The notes under the pieces were generated by a model. It was not told the origin of the DNA, did no database searches, and saw nothing but the letters and a program-made list of their open reading frames with translations. A DNA stretch of 64,000 nucleotides from Rotaria sordida (Eukaryota; Rotifera; Eurotatoria; Philodinida; Philodinidae), in contig CAJNOL010000279.1 of assembly GCA_905250125.1 (NCBI GenBank), positions 1-64,000 of the forward strand, read 5' to 3'. This document shows, one piece after another, positions 1-11,629 of this stretch (positions are counted from its first letter, which is position 1; each line of letters starts with the position of its first letter). The translations under genes were made by a program, and so were the position numbers.

Positions 1-740
1 AATAAAACATTCAACTGATATACAAAAGGTGCTAGCACAATCCCTATGGAATTAATATATGAAATATGATGTAGATGCTATTGCTAATCGTCACAAAGAG
101 GCTGATTTATTCTATCTACTTAGGGGCACATTTCTTTATTATCCTTTTATTTAATCGTTCAGAAATGGAATAAGGAAGTAGTTCATATATTATAAGGAGA
201 CATTATTAATATATGGTCTGTGACAAAATGGAAGAACCTTGCTAAGACGTCTGTCACGGCTTGTAACGATTTCTTGCTAGTATTTGTCATGGTCTGTAAT
301 GATCGGGCGTCATGACTGAGTATTTATGTAATATGACAGTTCAAATCTTGATACCATCAGCCATGAAATCACACTGGGCAAGTCATTACTGGCTGTTTGT
401 TTGAGATCACCCGACTGATAGCATGTCGACTAAGTTGTGACATACACCTGCTCTTGTGCCTAATATTGTAGCTAGTTAGTGTGTACGGAAAGCTCAAGTA
501 ATTAAATGTAAGAACTCTGCACCAGGCTGGTCTTCCATCTAGAGCTACATCTAGTATTAGTTGTAGGGAAGATATCATACTATTGAATCTGCCGCTAGGC
601 AGCATTCCATATCACAAGACAAGGATATTCTTCCTTCCTATGATGATCTCTGGTAAGCGTCTATCATGTTCTGTAGGAAAAGGAAGATCTAAATTTTTAT
701 CCTTAATATTCAACATTTCCTTTAGATCCTATTTCACAAA
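1..740. repeat. Dispersed repeat Y, 5' copy, interrupted
   Basis: This stretch upstream of the first exons matches 21340-21720 in the same orientation. Shared blocks include the run around 100-185 (tattctat..cctttta..caaggaagtag) and the block near 685-725 beginning gatctaaattt. The middle (about 310-655) is missing from the other copy and is itself a second repeat, so this copy looks nested. Read on the minus strand, the end near 715 has a purine-rich tract followed by TGTTGAA, which could be a polypurine tract and LTR start. That is only a suggestion, since no paired LTR or pol domain was found. The other copy lies in a WDR13 intron, so this one may also be intronic. Confidence 0.55.
310..655 (-). 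repeat. Dispersed repeat X nested in repeat Y, coding-like remnant
   Basis: The reverse complement aligns over some 300 bp with 2690-3010 on the plus strand, so the two copies lie inverted around the first gene. On the minus strand 605-369 is open for 78 codons, and the same reading in the other copy gives matching residues (RFNS.IS.LQL, LSxPYTLTS, CMSQ, DKQP/NKQP) but with stops. That suggests decayed coding sequence from a mobile element. The family was not recognised. Confidence 0.5.
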
Positions 741-930
741 ATATATTATGCTTTAAAATAAATTAGTAAAAATATTCCAAGAAATAAAAATAAAAATAAA
801 AAATATTATTAATTTATCTTAAATCAAATACTTCACAAATGAATATAGAGATCTTTTTTGTTCTAATAAATCTTGAAAGATAAATTTGTAAGATTTCTCA
901 TAATATCAACTTGTTTTTTTTTTGATCTAG

Positions 931-1931
931 TAAATGGACAAAACGGAAATATGAAAACAATATCCTCATCTTTGACAAAACCTACTATTGTATCGTCTAA
1001 TACAGAATCAACAAATGGTGGTAGTGCTTTGTCAACTGAAAAACGAGCACCAATCGTAATGCGCATTCCAAAACTTAACTTTCTAACAAATAAGGTAAAA
1101 AAAAAGACAAAATTAAATTTCTTTAATAATTTTTTTTTTATTGAAAAATTTTTTTTGCTTTAGCCGGTTCCACTACAAGATAAATCAATAACAAATCCAA
1201 CTACAAATTTAATAACACCATTCTCTTCCAAACTTGTTAATAAACCAAATTCAAACCCAATTGTTTTATCAACAACAAAGAATAGTAATTATACCATATC
1301 TCCAACAACTTCATTATCAACTGTACAATCGACTTCATCACCATTAAAATTAATCATAAAAGCATCACCAACACTCAATGGACTTGCATCAATTTCAAAG
1401 TCATATAATCATTATGATGATGACGATGATGACGATGATGATGAAGATAATGATGATTCATCTGACTTACAACAACCAGCAACAAAAAGACGACGGATCG
1501 ATGAATCCGAAATATCACCATCTATATCACAACATCCTCCTTTATCTTCTATTTCTGTTCCTATTCAAGCTAAGACTTCTACGACTATTACTTCTCAAAT
1601 AAAATCAATTGATGAACAATCCAATAATTCATCATCATCAACCACAAAACATAAAAAGAAAAAAAAGAAGAAATCTCATAAACATCATCATCATCATCAT
1701 CATCATCACAAAAATACTCATCATCATCATCATCGCAAACGATCTCGACGGGATAGTGATCGAAGTCAATCACGTTCACCTATTTCATCATCACCATCAC
1801 AATTAAATTCATCATCACCATCATTAATAACAGATGATCAATATCGACGACATCGAAAACGTAAGAAACATCATCGTCACAAACGATATAATTCACCATC
1901 AGCATCGCCATCATTACGCGAGCCATTGTGA
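931..1931 (+). CDS. 3' exons of an unrecognised basic, low-complexity nuclear-type protein
   Basis: Two exons are visible: 931-1094, behind a strong pyrimidine tract ending in gatctag, and 1164-1931, which ends in TGA. The 1095-1163 intron is GT-AG and phase 0. The first visible exon begins mid-codon, so earlier exons lie upstream, probably before the window. The roughly 309 visible residues are Ser/Thr/Pro-rich. They contain a short conserved-looking patch (APIVMRIPK), an Asp/Glu run, a KRRR-type basic patch, a Lys run followed by nine His, a second His run, and an Arg/Ser tail. This composition is typical of disordered tails of transcription or splicing factors. Mediator-type subunits have such tails, but no domain allows a name. 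AATAAA follows at 2373-2378. Confidence 0.65.
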
Positions 1932-2689
1932 TAAATGTTTTCGGAATTTTTCTTCTTTGTTTCTTTTTTTCTTCTTTCTGTTTTTTGTAATGCACATTTT
2001 CCTATTCGATCGCTCATTATGAATGGAAGAAATTCACCACAATGGTGGATGATATGCAGTGAGCACCACCACTATCATCAACTTTTTCGTACCTTTTTTC
2101 TTTCTTTATTTCTCTTTTGTTTGTTGTGTATGCTTCTCCGATATTGCACACATGTGCTCATATTGTTCGCGACGGCTTGTTATCATTATTGATATCATTT
2201 TTTATCATCATTGTCCATGTTGTTTGTTGTGGTGGTGCAAATTTCTTTTTGTCTTCTTTTTTTTCGGTCTCTTTTTTTCTGCTTGTTGTTCTTTATGTAT
2301 GTGTGTATGTGTGTTACTTGTTTATGTATTTCTCTGTTGACATACACACGTGTGTTTGATTAATGCAAAGAAAATAAAAAGAGACAAATTTTTGATGTTT
2401 GTGGAATACGATAGAATATTGAAAACAAAAAAAAACAAATTTATTTATTTACATAGTATAATTTCGATGATCAATCAAAGAATTTGAATTATAAGAGAAA
2501 AAAAATGAACAGGATATATATCATTGAATGTTCAAAGATGAAGTCGATACGTAAAAAATTTAATTAAATTCATTGATTTAGTTAATAGAATAAATTAACA
2601 CTTCGATCTACGATACAATAATAATAGAAAAAAGAACAAGTAAAAAAATTTGAATAAGAAGTAACTCGATTATTGCTCATTTTATAGTT
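1932..2689. other. 3' flank of the first gene, no further gene seen
   Basis: T-rich sequence after the stop codon with a polyadenylation hexamer at 2373-2378, then AT-rich sequence without a credible exon on either strand. The several short open frames here are T-rich readings of noncoding DNA. Confidence 0.5.
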
Positions 2690-3010
2690 ACGACATGATT
2701 AAGCAAAGGAAGGAAGAATACTCCTGCCTTAAGGCTACTTTGCGATATAAGGTGTTGTCTAGTGACAGATTCAATAGTACGATATCTTTCCTACAACTAT
2801 GACTAGCAGCTGTAGCTTTGGATAGAAGGCCGATCTGACGCAGAGTTCTTGCGCTCAATTGCTTGAGCTCCCCATACACACTAACTAGTCACAAGAATGG
2901 GTGTATGTCACAACGTAATCAGGATGCTATCCGACGGGTGATTCGAGACAAACAGCCGTTAGTGACTTGTCTAAGATCATTTCATAGCTTATGATACAGA
3001 GGTTTTATTA
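2690..3010 (+). repeat. Dispersed repeat X, second copy
   Basis: Aligns with the reverse complement of 340-640 (shared agattcaatagta.gatatctt, tacacactaactag, acaaacagcc). The inferred reading frame on the plus strand has stops, so it is a decayed copy. With the first copy it forms a widely spaced inverted pair around the first gene. Confidence 0.5.
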
Positions 3011-3044
3011 CAGTACCTTGCAGATATCTGCTGAACAACGTTTT

Positions 3045-3965
3045 TACCTATATCAAAAATTTTCCACAATAAAGCGATAAGAGCCATTTTATTTTTCATA
3101 TGATGTTTAATCAATTTATTGTTCACTATAGCATTAGTGAGAACACTAGAAATTGCATGAGATATTCTATTTTATTTTGGTATTTCATCTTGGAAAATTG
3201 TGTTGATCGTCTTCTATGCATAGACTAATGACAGAGATAGACTTTTTTTTGTACAATCTCATTCATGCATTGAAGGAGATATTTAATAAATCGTTTTAAA
3301 AGCATAGATTTTTAGTGAATCTTTATCTGTACAAAACTCCTACACTTGAAAGCAAAGTGGATTATACCACTGAAATACAATAGTTTTGTTGCGTTATAAA
3401 TAGCAGAATTGAAAAGCTTTCCGTTGTCTGAGCAACAGATTTAGTGCAGACGTCATGAGATACATATCTGATTTTTGCAAGTCACGTCTGTGTTAATAGA
3501 AGATGAAATCTAGAACAATACGCTATATCAACTTTCATTTGATTCATTTTTGTTTGGTGAGATACATATTCAGTCTGTTGCTGGAACTACGGGAAGCTTT
3601 CTACTTCTGTCATTCATAACGTAACAAAGGTATGAAAGTCAAGTAATGTAATCGGTTTTGATTTCAAGTGTAGGAGTTTTGTACTGATAATGAATCCCTA
3701 GAAATCTACACTTTTGAAGCAATTTTTGTAAACCATCTTCAATGTGTGAATGAGATCGTACGAGAAAGTCTATCTCTGTCATTAGTCTATATATAGAAGA
3801 CGACCAACACAATTTTCCAAGTTGAAATATCAATTACAATAGAATATCTCATGCAATTTCTAATGTTCTTACTAATGCTATAGTGAACAATAAATTGATT
3901 AAACATCATATGAAAAGTAAAATGTCTTTCATCGCTTTATTGTTGAAAATCGTTGATATATGTAA
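3045..3965. repeat. Foldback element, about 0.9 kb, long inverted arms
   Basis: The reverse complement of 3645-3955 matches 3055-3365 (for example gcaatttctaatgttctta against its complement near 3145). The inverted match continues inward: 3390-3445 matches the complement of 3560-3625. Only the central part is unpaired. A shorter, more decayed relative lies at 9185-9830. No transposase is present, so it would be non-autonomous. Confidence 0.7.
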
Positions 3966-5190
3966 AAAAAAAGATTGTTATTAAACCATTACACAAAGGA
4001 AAATTACGATAAAAAGTACTTGTTACATAAAACACAATTTATTCTATTGAATTATATTTCACAAAGAAAATTTTAACTTAGAACAGGAGGACACCAATTT
4101 GCAAAGAAAGCAGTTGAATAATTTTGAAAAGATGAAAAACGACATGCTATGATTATATCATCAATAAAGTTTAAACAGATCAATGAATTGCCTCGAAATC
4201 TTCTCATTACTATACTAGAGATTATAAATTGTTATCTAATGAAAACCAGATCACTCTAACTCATCTAGTTTTTGAGATATACACAAAATAATATAATATT
4301 ATCTAGTGCTTCGATAATTTTGACGATCAATTTATGTGTTGGCAATTCCTTTTATATTAACAAAAATGAATAGAATAGAAGTAAAAAAGAAATACATATT
4401 CATTCATTTTATTGATTATAGCAACAGTAAGAGGTAAAAGAACGAATGATAAGAAAGAATAATATGAATAGTTAGAAATAAATACATAGGTATATTCAGC
4501 AACGAATTTCGTTCAACGATCGATTATGAAATCGATTGATGAGACGGTTTTTTACAAGCTTCCTCGAATGATCATCAAAATAAACATTTATTTCATATAA
4601 TTAGTAATATACACTTTTGATAGACAATGTTTATTGTTGGAGCCTTATTGAATATCGAAGAAAAAATTTGTTGTACTTTTTCAAGTGCCTAATAATGCAC
4701 ATTCTCAAATGATCTGTAGGGCTTAAAAACATATATTGTGTCGTTGGTTTTAACCACCCAGTTGCGACAGTCATGTTTTGAAACACTCGCCTATAATAAA
4801 AGAAGTAGAGATTAGATTCATTGAATTGAATGCTGATCCTGTATTCTAAGAATGAGAATAAATCTGCTCAAAAGATTGTCTTGGCATAGATTCGAGAGAA
4901 AAACTGACGAGATGATATTATCACACAGGTAATCATAAAAACGTAGTTATTGTATCTTTGAAAATTGCTATTATTAAAGTAAAACTGAGTCATTTGTGTG
5001 AAGGAAGTCTGAAAAATAATGGCACAATGTATAATTGATGATAAAATACTTTCATAATAATTATGAAAATATTGTGACCAATCTGATTTATCGATATCTA
5101 AACTCGCTCATGCAAATCGAAACCTACATTAATAGTAATTTGTGTTTACTTAGACAATACGTAGGAAGTATGTCACCTTTGTCTAGTCAC

Positions 5191-5198
5191 ATATAAAA
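5191..5198 (+). promoter_or_regulatory. TATA box of small gene 1
   Basis: ATATAAAA lies 82 bp before the ATG at 5273. The same motif sits 80-84 bp before the other two paralogues (11064-11072, 15715-15722), in otherwise alignable sequence, which supports a real core promoter. Confidence 0.55.
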
Positions 5199-5272
5199 CA
5201 GGTACAATGTACATTTGTTTTTTTATTTGAAACGAAACACAATATCAAGCATGTTACGTACAAAGCACACAA

Positions 5273-5392
5273 ATGGGCAATCGAGCATCTCGTCTTCAAC
5301 AACCGTATTTAATTCATTGGACTAATACTACTGCTTACCTTGTTGTTCAAAATCATACTGTGGGTGGCTATGAACCAGGCTTTTTTGAGTAA
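5273..5392 (+). CDS. Small MGNR-head protein, array copy 1 (39 aa, tail diverged)
   Basis: The ATG lies in the same context (acaaATGGGC) as its two paralogues, behind an almost identical 5' UTR (aacacaatatcaagc). The first twelve residues, MGNRASRLQQPY, align with copy 3 (MGNRSGRRQQPY). After that the copy loses the Tyr/Gly pattern and ends at TAA with only three Tyr. Downstream the conserved block gatggcgattc..aataagacaat and AATAAA (5575-5580) are shared with the others. Gly2 with Ser6 fits the loose N-myristoylation pattern. It may be a diverged functional copy or a decaying one. The encoded family is not recognised. Confidence 0.5.
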   Translation: MGNRASRLQQPYLIHWTNTTAYLVVQNHTVGGYEPGFFE

Positions 5393-6509
5393 CTACGAAG
5401 CTGTCCTTGTCGAAATGGTAGATCTTCAATAAGAGGCTCCTGCAAATGATGGCGATTCGCTTAAATGATAAGACAATTCAATTATATATTTCAACATTTT
5501 ATTTTTTTATTTATGTATTATAACTTAAGTTGATGAGGAAAATAGTGTCACATCATTTTCTTATTTTTTTCTTTAATAAATGTTATTAATATCAATTTTT
5601 GTTGTATATATATTTTCAAAACGAAAAAATATTGGTTGTGTCTTGAACTAGATGGAAGTTATTTCAATTTTCTTGATGAATAACCATGTTCTGAGAAAAA
5701 AAAAGATGAATAAGTTTAGATATCGATTTTTTCATTCAAATCCAGACAAAAACATATCAAAATGAAATATTCAAAATATATTTAAATAGAATTTTTAAAA
5801 ACTCGTAATAGATGATATAAGCTAGCACTATCTATTGTTCTTAAATTATATAAGAATGTTTATTCAATGCTAATGCAAGCAAAAAGACAGTATACCCAAA
5901 ACTAAAAAACTTAAAACAAAAACACGAAAATTTGTCAGAAAACAGAGCAGTAGGGTCGAAATTTCTCCCGAAAGTCTGTTAAAATTTGCCCTTTTCTTTT
6001 CAATAAGTCATTTACATTCTGAGAGAGAAAACTTCGCTGCATCATTCTGTGATAAAAACTCAATTTTGACTTTTTTTTTTCGAAAAAATGGATTCTCTGA
6101 GGAGACTCTTAATATACTCTATCGAATAATGCGAGAATGAGTCAAAACGGAAGTGAACACCTTGGGTATCTGTATTTCCGTCCTCGGATACTAAAATTTC
6201 ATTAGTATCGTTTCATGTCAAAAATTGTCGTTATGTTATTGAAAATGTCTACTTGTGATTGGTTTTCTCTGGTTATTTACATGAATCGATTGTATCTTAA
6301 AAAATGTGTTTTCAATGATGATGAATATGTATAATCTATTGAAAATTATTTTTAATGATCATATTTTTGACGCGATCCCTAATTATGGCCATCATTCAAA
6401 GAGAAAAACATGAAGCGATAGAGAGCATACACCAATCGTCATCGATAGTGTTAGTTCACAACTGATCAAATAATTAGATTGACATAAATAATATTTTCTA
6501 TAACTAATA

Positions 6510-9178
6510 ATAGATAAGATTGAAAATTTTCATCTTGATATTCTAGAATATCCTTATGTTGACAATGAATCTATTTATATTCTAAATTTAGTTAACAATG
6601 ATCTTCGACAAATTCTTCAAAAACAGTACATTAAATTGATTCACACTTTGATATGTATTTAAATAGAAAAATTTCTAAAAAACATTTACCACAATTTATT
6701 TATGATTCATTCAAACAATCAACAATAAATAAATCAAAAACTTCTCCTTTACTTCCTCCTCCTCAACCATCAATTGGTATAATATAATCTGACTATCATA
6801 GATTTCTTTAATATCTATTATAATTTAGAAAGTGAAGAAATAAGCTTAGCTGCTAGTATTATTGACAAAGCAAAACGTACAATTGAAGTAAGTTAAGGTA
6901 GGCAAATATATATGTTCTATTCTATACTGTTCTTTTGTTTTTATTTTTTCTGTTCAATAGAATGTTGATGAAAAGAAGCTAAAATAATCATCAACTAGAA
7001 GTAAAACAGCTTCGACATGAATCCAATCAAATACTGTTCAAAATAATCGTTCAAAGACATCTTCATCAGTACGTCCATCTTCAACAAGTTCAAGTATTCC
7101 ATCATCATCGAATTCGTTGTTGTCTCATAAATAACAACAATCAGTTCGTCATAAAGTATCAGGTGATACAAAAGCATCATTTTTAACTCAACTAGAAGAA
7201 AAAACAATGACCTAATTCATCAATTCATAGTGGTACTCAAACTGATTCAAATAGAAAACCATGCACAACAATTCGCTGTATCAGTCAACAACGACAACAA
7301 TTTTCATCTCCAACTACAGACTCAATCATTGAACTTTGTCAATAAATAACACCAGTACTGTCAATTCCTCCAGAGCAGAATGCAAGAACTTCAATAATCA
7401 ATACTCAAAGTAATAATGATATGAATGATGAAATTAGAGTTCCACGACAAACATCTGTTATGATGACTACAGAGAAATCTAAAAATATTTCTCATGAAAC
7501 AAGTGAAATAGATATATTGCCTGTTCCACAGCCAATTATACTCAACTCAGCGCTAATATGGCAGGTGAATTCAGAATCTAGTTATGATTGGAATAATATT
7601 TTGTAATTTTGTAAAAAAAAAAAAAGAAAAACTTTATTATCAACATACAAAAAAATAAACTTGTTTATTGACAATTTTTCTTTTTTTCTTTTTTGTAGCT
7701 TATTCGATGATGGAGATATGCGTATATGGTTATCGTATTGAGAGACAGATATAAACTGTTTATATTTTTTTTTGTGTATTAATTTCAACGTATACCTTTG
7801 CTGTATTTGTTTTCGATGCTAGACACGTGACGATATTGAATAAACGATAAAATTTCAATGAAGCGTTAATCATTTTTTTTTCTGCATCGAGGATTATTTT
7901 CTCTCTATTTGTTTTCGATGATGGTGACGTGTCCATATTGAATCGCGGAAAAATCCAAGTGATGATGAAACACTTTGTTTTTTTTCTTCATTTAATATAC
8001 GTTACCACTGTATCTATTTTTGGTAATGTGGCTGTGGCGATATTGAATGAAGAAAAAAAATCCCAATCATGATAAAATATTTCGGTTTTTTTCTGCATCG
8101 AATATATATTTTTGCTGCATTTGTTTTTAATTATGAAAACGTGATCGATTTGAATGATTGGTTAGATTGCAATTATTAATAAATAGGTTGGTTTTTTTTC
8201 AATTGAGATAGACAGGAGTTTGGTGAAAATGTTTATTTGAGCGGTCATAATCCGCAATTGATTGGATTACTCCATTATAATAATTATTTGTCATACACAT
8301 TTGAAAGACACAAAATATTTATTGAGTTTTATACCATTTGACACGATTTTTATATCAAGTTTATCAATATAAGATTACATTTCAGCAGTGGCAGATCTAC
8401 GATTTTGAAAGAGGAAGAAAAAAGATCATAAACAAAAACACAAAAGGAATCACTTAGTTTGTTTTATTAGTAAAATAAATAAATAAATAAATACTTATGT
8501 ACCAATACTTATTCATTATTTTTTTTATTTGTTGTGGTTAATGTAGCAATTTTTTTATAAACTCTTGTTCAAATGAATTCTATCATTTTATTTATGAAGC
8601 TTTATTCTTATTATTAGAAAAATTTTACTTTCACAGGATGTTTTCCTATTTGTTGATGTATTCAAAACTCAAGTGAGTTTTCATGCAAATTGCGACACTT
8701 CATTGAACAATTATGTCATTTATAGAAATGAAATCAAAATCTTCGTTTACGATTAAAGCTTGAACATAGTAAACGATCGACATCATCATTATCATCTGCA
8801 TTTATCAATCGTTTAAATGAATAAGTAATCTCATATAAATAAACATACTTTTTTTATAAGATCTTTTCTTTTCTAGATTCATTCACCAATGAGCACAAAC
8901 GTGATAAATATATCCAAAAATTGAAATATTACTTCATTTATCCATCAACCTCCAGCCTATTGTATATGATCTTTTTGAAAAATTCTATGTTCATTTTAAA
9001 ACAAGACAATTTACTGGGATATATTTCAAATATTTTTGTAGCAACTTTTAATGGCCTTGAAGACATAATAAAACGTGTAAATACATTGAAATATTTTCTT
9101 CATCAATATCATCTTTTGTTTATTTCAGATAGTAACATTCCTGTTTCTCTTAACAAAAAATTTGTCTTAAAACTGTGA
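6510..9178 (+). pseudogene. TEDC2-like pseudogene, array copy 1
   Basis: Aligns exon by exon with the open gene at 17154-19085. The start codon is ATA at 6510, and exon 4 has an in-frame TAA just after its first eight codons (near 6984). A 1.15-kb insertion (about 7565-8720) carrying a minisatellite splits the coiled segment. The late exon (about 8877-9178) is frameshifted and ends early. Exon borders such as gtaagttaaggtaggcaaat are still recognisable. A 61-codon open patch at 7421-7606 is just a surviving piece of exon 4. Confidence 0.75.
7790..8170 (+). repeat. Degenerate minisatellite, period about 100-106 bp
   Basis: The motif tatttgttttcgatg or a variant recurs near 7804, 7906, 8012 and 8118, each time followed by a 'gtg..gatattgaat' segment and a T-tract ending in ctgcatcg or cttcattt. 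A more decayed unit may precede it (from about 7690). It lies inside the insertion that breaks pseudogene copy 1. Confidence 0.6.
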
Positions 9179-9184
9179 ATCTTT

Positions 9185-9830
9185 TCGCAAATTTCTATGA
9201 CTATAAAACTCTTATATTTCAAATCAAAACTGATTATATCAATTAACATATATATCTTTGATAAGTTCGAAATAGCAGAATTAAAAAACTTTTTCCTTAG
9301 TCTTACCTACAATCTTAGCACATATATCATAAAATACATATATAATTTTTGTGCTGCGACACATCTGCGTAAATAGAGAATCAAATTTAGAACAGCGCCT
9401 TATATTACCTTTAATGTCAAACATTTTTTTTTCATGACGTACACATTCAGTGTGTTGTCCGTAAAGGACACTTTTTTCTATTGCTATTTATAACTCAACA
9501 AAGATATTCAAGTTCAGTGATATAATCGATTTTGATTTCAAATATAAGAGTATCATATAGATACTGATTTCCTAAAAATCCACACTTTAAAAAAAAAACA
9601 TTTTCTACATCCTTCAATGAATGAATGAGACCATACAAGAATGTCTATGTGTGATTAGTCTACACATTGAAAACGGGCAAGATAATTTTCTAACATGAAA
9701 TAGCAATGGGAATAGAATATTGCATGTAATTTGTAGTGTTCTCATTAATACTATATTGAACAATAAATTGATACAACATCATATGAAAAAAAAAATCGTT
9801 TGTCGAATTCTTCAAAATCTTCAGTGTAGA
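9185..9830. repeat. Foldback element related to 3045-3965
   Basis: 9195-9310 pairs with the complement of 9465-9555 (ctcttatatttcaaatcaaaa on the left). The sequence to 9800 aligns with the right half of the 3045-3965 element. It sits at the start of tandem unit 2, as its relative does for unit 1, so it may have been duplicated with the unit. Confidence 0.55.
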
Positions 9831-10643
9831 TCAAAAGGATAATATTATTAAACCATTACACAAAAGAAGACTACGATAACACGTACTTGTTACATAAAAC
9901 ACAATTTATTCTGTAGAATCATGTTTCACAAAGAAAATTTTAAGTCACAACAGGAGCGCACCAATCTGCGAAAAATCCAGTTGAATAACTTTCGGTAGAC
10001 GAAAAACGACATGCTATGATTGTATCATCAATAATATTTAAACAGACCAATCAGTATACTTGGTATCTTCTTATTACTATACTAGAGACTATGGACTATA
10101 ATCTGATAAAAATCCAATCATTCTAGCTTATCTAGTTTTTGACGTATATACAAAATAAAATAAAATAATCTAGTGCTTCGATCATTTTGACGCTCAATTT
10201 ATGTATTCGTCATTCATTTTATATCAATAAAAATGAATAGAATAGAAGTAAAAAAGAAATATTACATATTGATTCATTTTATTGATTGTGCTAGTAGTAA
10301 AAAATAAAACAATGAACGATAAAGAAGATTAATATAGACAGTTGAAAAAATAGAATAAATAAGTATATTGAGCAACAGATTTTGTTTAATGAACAGTTAT
10401 TATATGAATTGATGAATAGTTTGCTTGGAAACTTCCTTGAATGATCATCGAAATAAACAATTATGTCATATGATTAATAATATACACATTTGATAGGTGA
10501 TATTTCTTGTTCAAGTTTTATTGAGTATTGAAAAAAAAAACTTGCTTTACTTTTTCAAGTGCCTAATAGTGCAGTCTCAAGTTATTTAAAGAACTCAAAA
10601 CATATATATATATAATGTCTTTGATTCTGATTACGCAGATAAA

Positions 10644-10922
10644 ATGATCATGTTTCTAAACGATCGTCTACGATCAAAAATGAAAATCGGATTGATTAAC
10701 TTGAATACAGATGCTGCACTGCAAAGAATGACAACAAATCTGCTAGAAGGATTGTTTTGGCATAGATTGATCAAAAAATCAAAGAGACAATATACAATCA
10801 CACAGCTAATCGGGGAAAACCAAGTTAGTTTACGTTTGAAAATTATTTCTAATAAAAAAAAACCGCGTCATTTGTGGGAAGCGCATGATCTAAATAATGA
10901 CGTAGTGTATAATTGGTGTTGA
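10644..10922 (+). other. Conserved block upstream of small gene 2, open for 92 codons
   Basis: An ATG-started frame of 92 codons. The underlying DNA is conserved in units 1 (about 4765-5040) and 3 (about 15299-15560), but both other copies have stops and frameshifts. The reading has no known domain. It is more likely conserved promoter-proximal DNA, open here by chance, than a gene, though a lost gene cannot be excluded. Confidence 0.3.
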
Positions 10923-11063
10923 TCATTTTCATGACAATAATAAAAATATGGCGACTAATCTGGTTTATAAATATCTCGACTCATTCATGTGCAACGAAAG
11001 CTGTTTAATGATAAATTATGTTTACATGAGTAATAGGTAGGAAGTATGTAGTATCTTTCTGCT

Positions 11064-11072
11064 TATATAAAA
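11064..11072 (+). promoter_or_regulatory. TATA box of small gene 2
   Basis: TATATAAAA, 80 bp before the ATG at 11144, at the same place as in the other two copies. Confidence 0.55.
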
Positions 11073-11143
11073 GCAGTTACATTTTAGTCGTTTGCATTCA
11101 ACACTAAGCACAGTATCAAGTTTCCCGTGTGCAAAACATAAAA

Positions 11144-11338
11144 ATGGGCGGCCGATCATCGCGCTATGCAATTGTGTATCCAGCTTATTGGGGTCCTTCA
11201 CATTATCATTATCCTCGTCGCCGTTCTTCATACTATTATGGGTATCCAGGATACTATTATGGATATCCACAATACTATTATGGGTATCCAAGCTATTACT
11301 ATGGATACTACCCATATCTGCCATATTACTGGTGGTAA
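11144..11338 (+). CDS. Extremely tyrosine-rich small protein, array copy 2 (64 aa)
   Basis: Single exon, ATG in the conserved acaaaATGGGC-like context, TAA at 11336. 25 of 64 residues are Tyr. After the head MGGRSSR and a short PRRR basic patch come three YYYGYP repeats separated by one or two residues, then a Tyr/Pro/Trp end (YYWW). There is no signal peptide. Gly2 and Ser6 fit the N-myristoylation pattern, and the adjacent Arg residues would suit membrane contact. The neighbouring paralogues share head, promoter and 3' end. AATAAA is at 11495-11500. Such Tyr-rich repeats occur in structural, cuticular or self-associating proteins; the actual role is unknown and I do not recognise the family. 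Confidence 0.7.
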   Translation: MGGRSSRYAIVYPAYWGPSHYHYPRRRSSYYYGYPGYYYGYPQYYYGYPSYYYGYYPYLPYYWW

Positions 11339-11629
11339 CGATTCATTTAAACAATAAGACAATCCAACTATAGACCTGAATACTTTATTCTATATCTTCT
11401 TATAATAACTTATCCTTTTATAATAACTTATCTTTTTACACTAACTTATCTTGTTGAGGAAAACCATGAGATATTATTTTCTTATTTCCTCTTAAATAAA
11501 TGCTTAATCTTGATTTCTGTTGTACATCAATAATCTATCGGACAATAACAATCATACAAATAATATTTCACACTAAAAAGAGAAATACTTGAGATGTATA
11601 CTTCTATTTTGTTTCATTTATAGACCATT

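Larger units (their letters stand above)
3970..9180 (+). repeat. Tandem unit 1 of a degenerate triplication
   Basis: Begins at the block starting aaaccattacacaaag (3984), also found at 9852. The order is: conserved intergenic block, small MGNR gene (5273), its 3' block, then a TEDC2-like pseudogene (from 6510). The same order recurs from 9840 and from 14675. Copies have diverged and carry different insertions, so the spacing between small genes is about 5.9 kb and then 4.7 kb. The exact duplication ends cannot be set by eye. Confidence 0.7.

Noticed and set aside
1378..1806. Met/His/Asp-rich open frames on both strands
   Set aside because: They are shadows of the gat/cat codon runs in the true exon 1164-1931.
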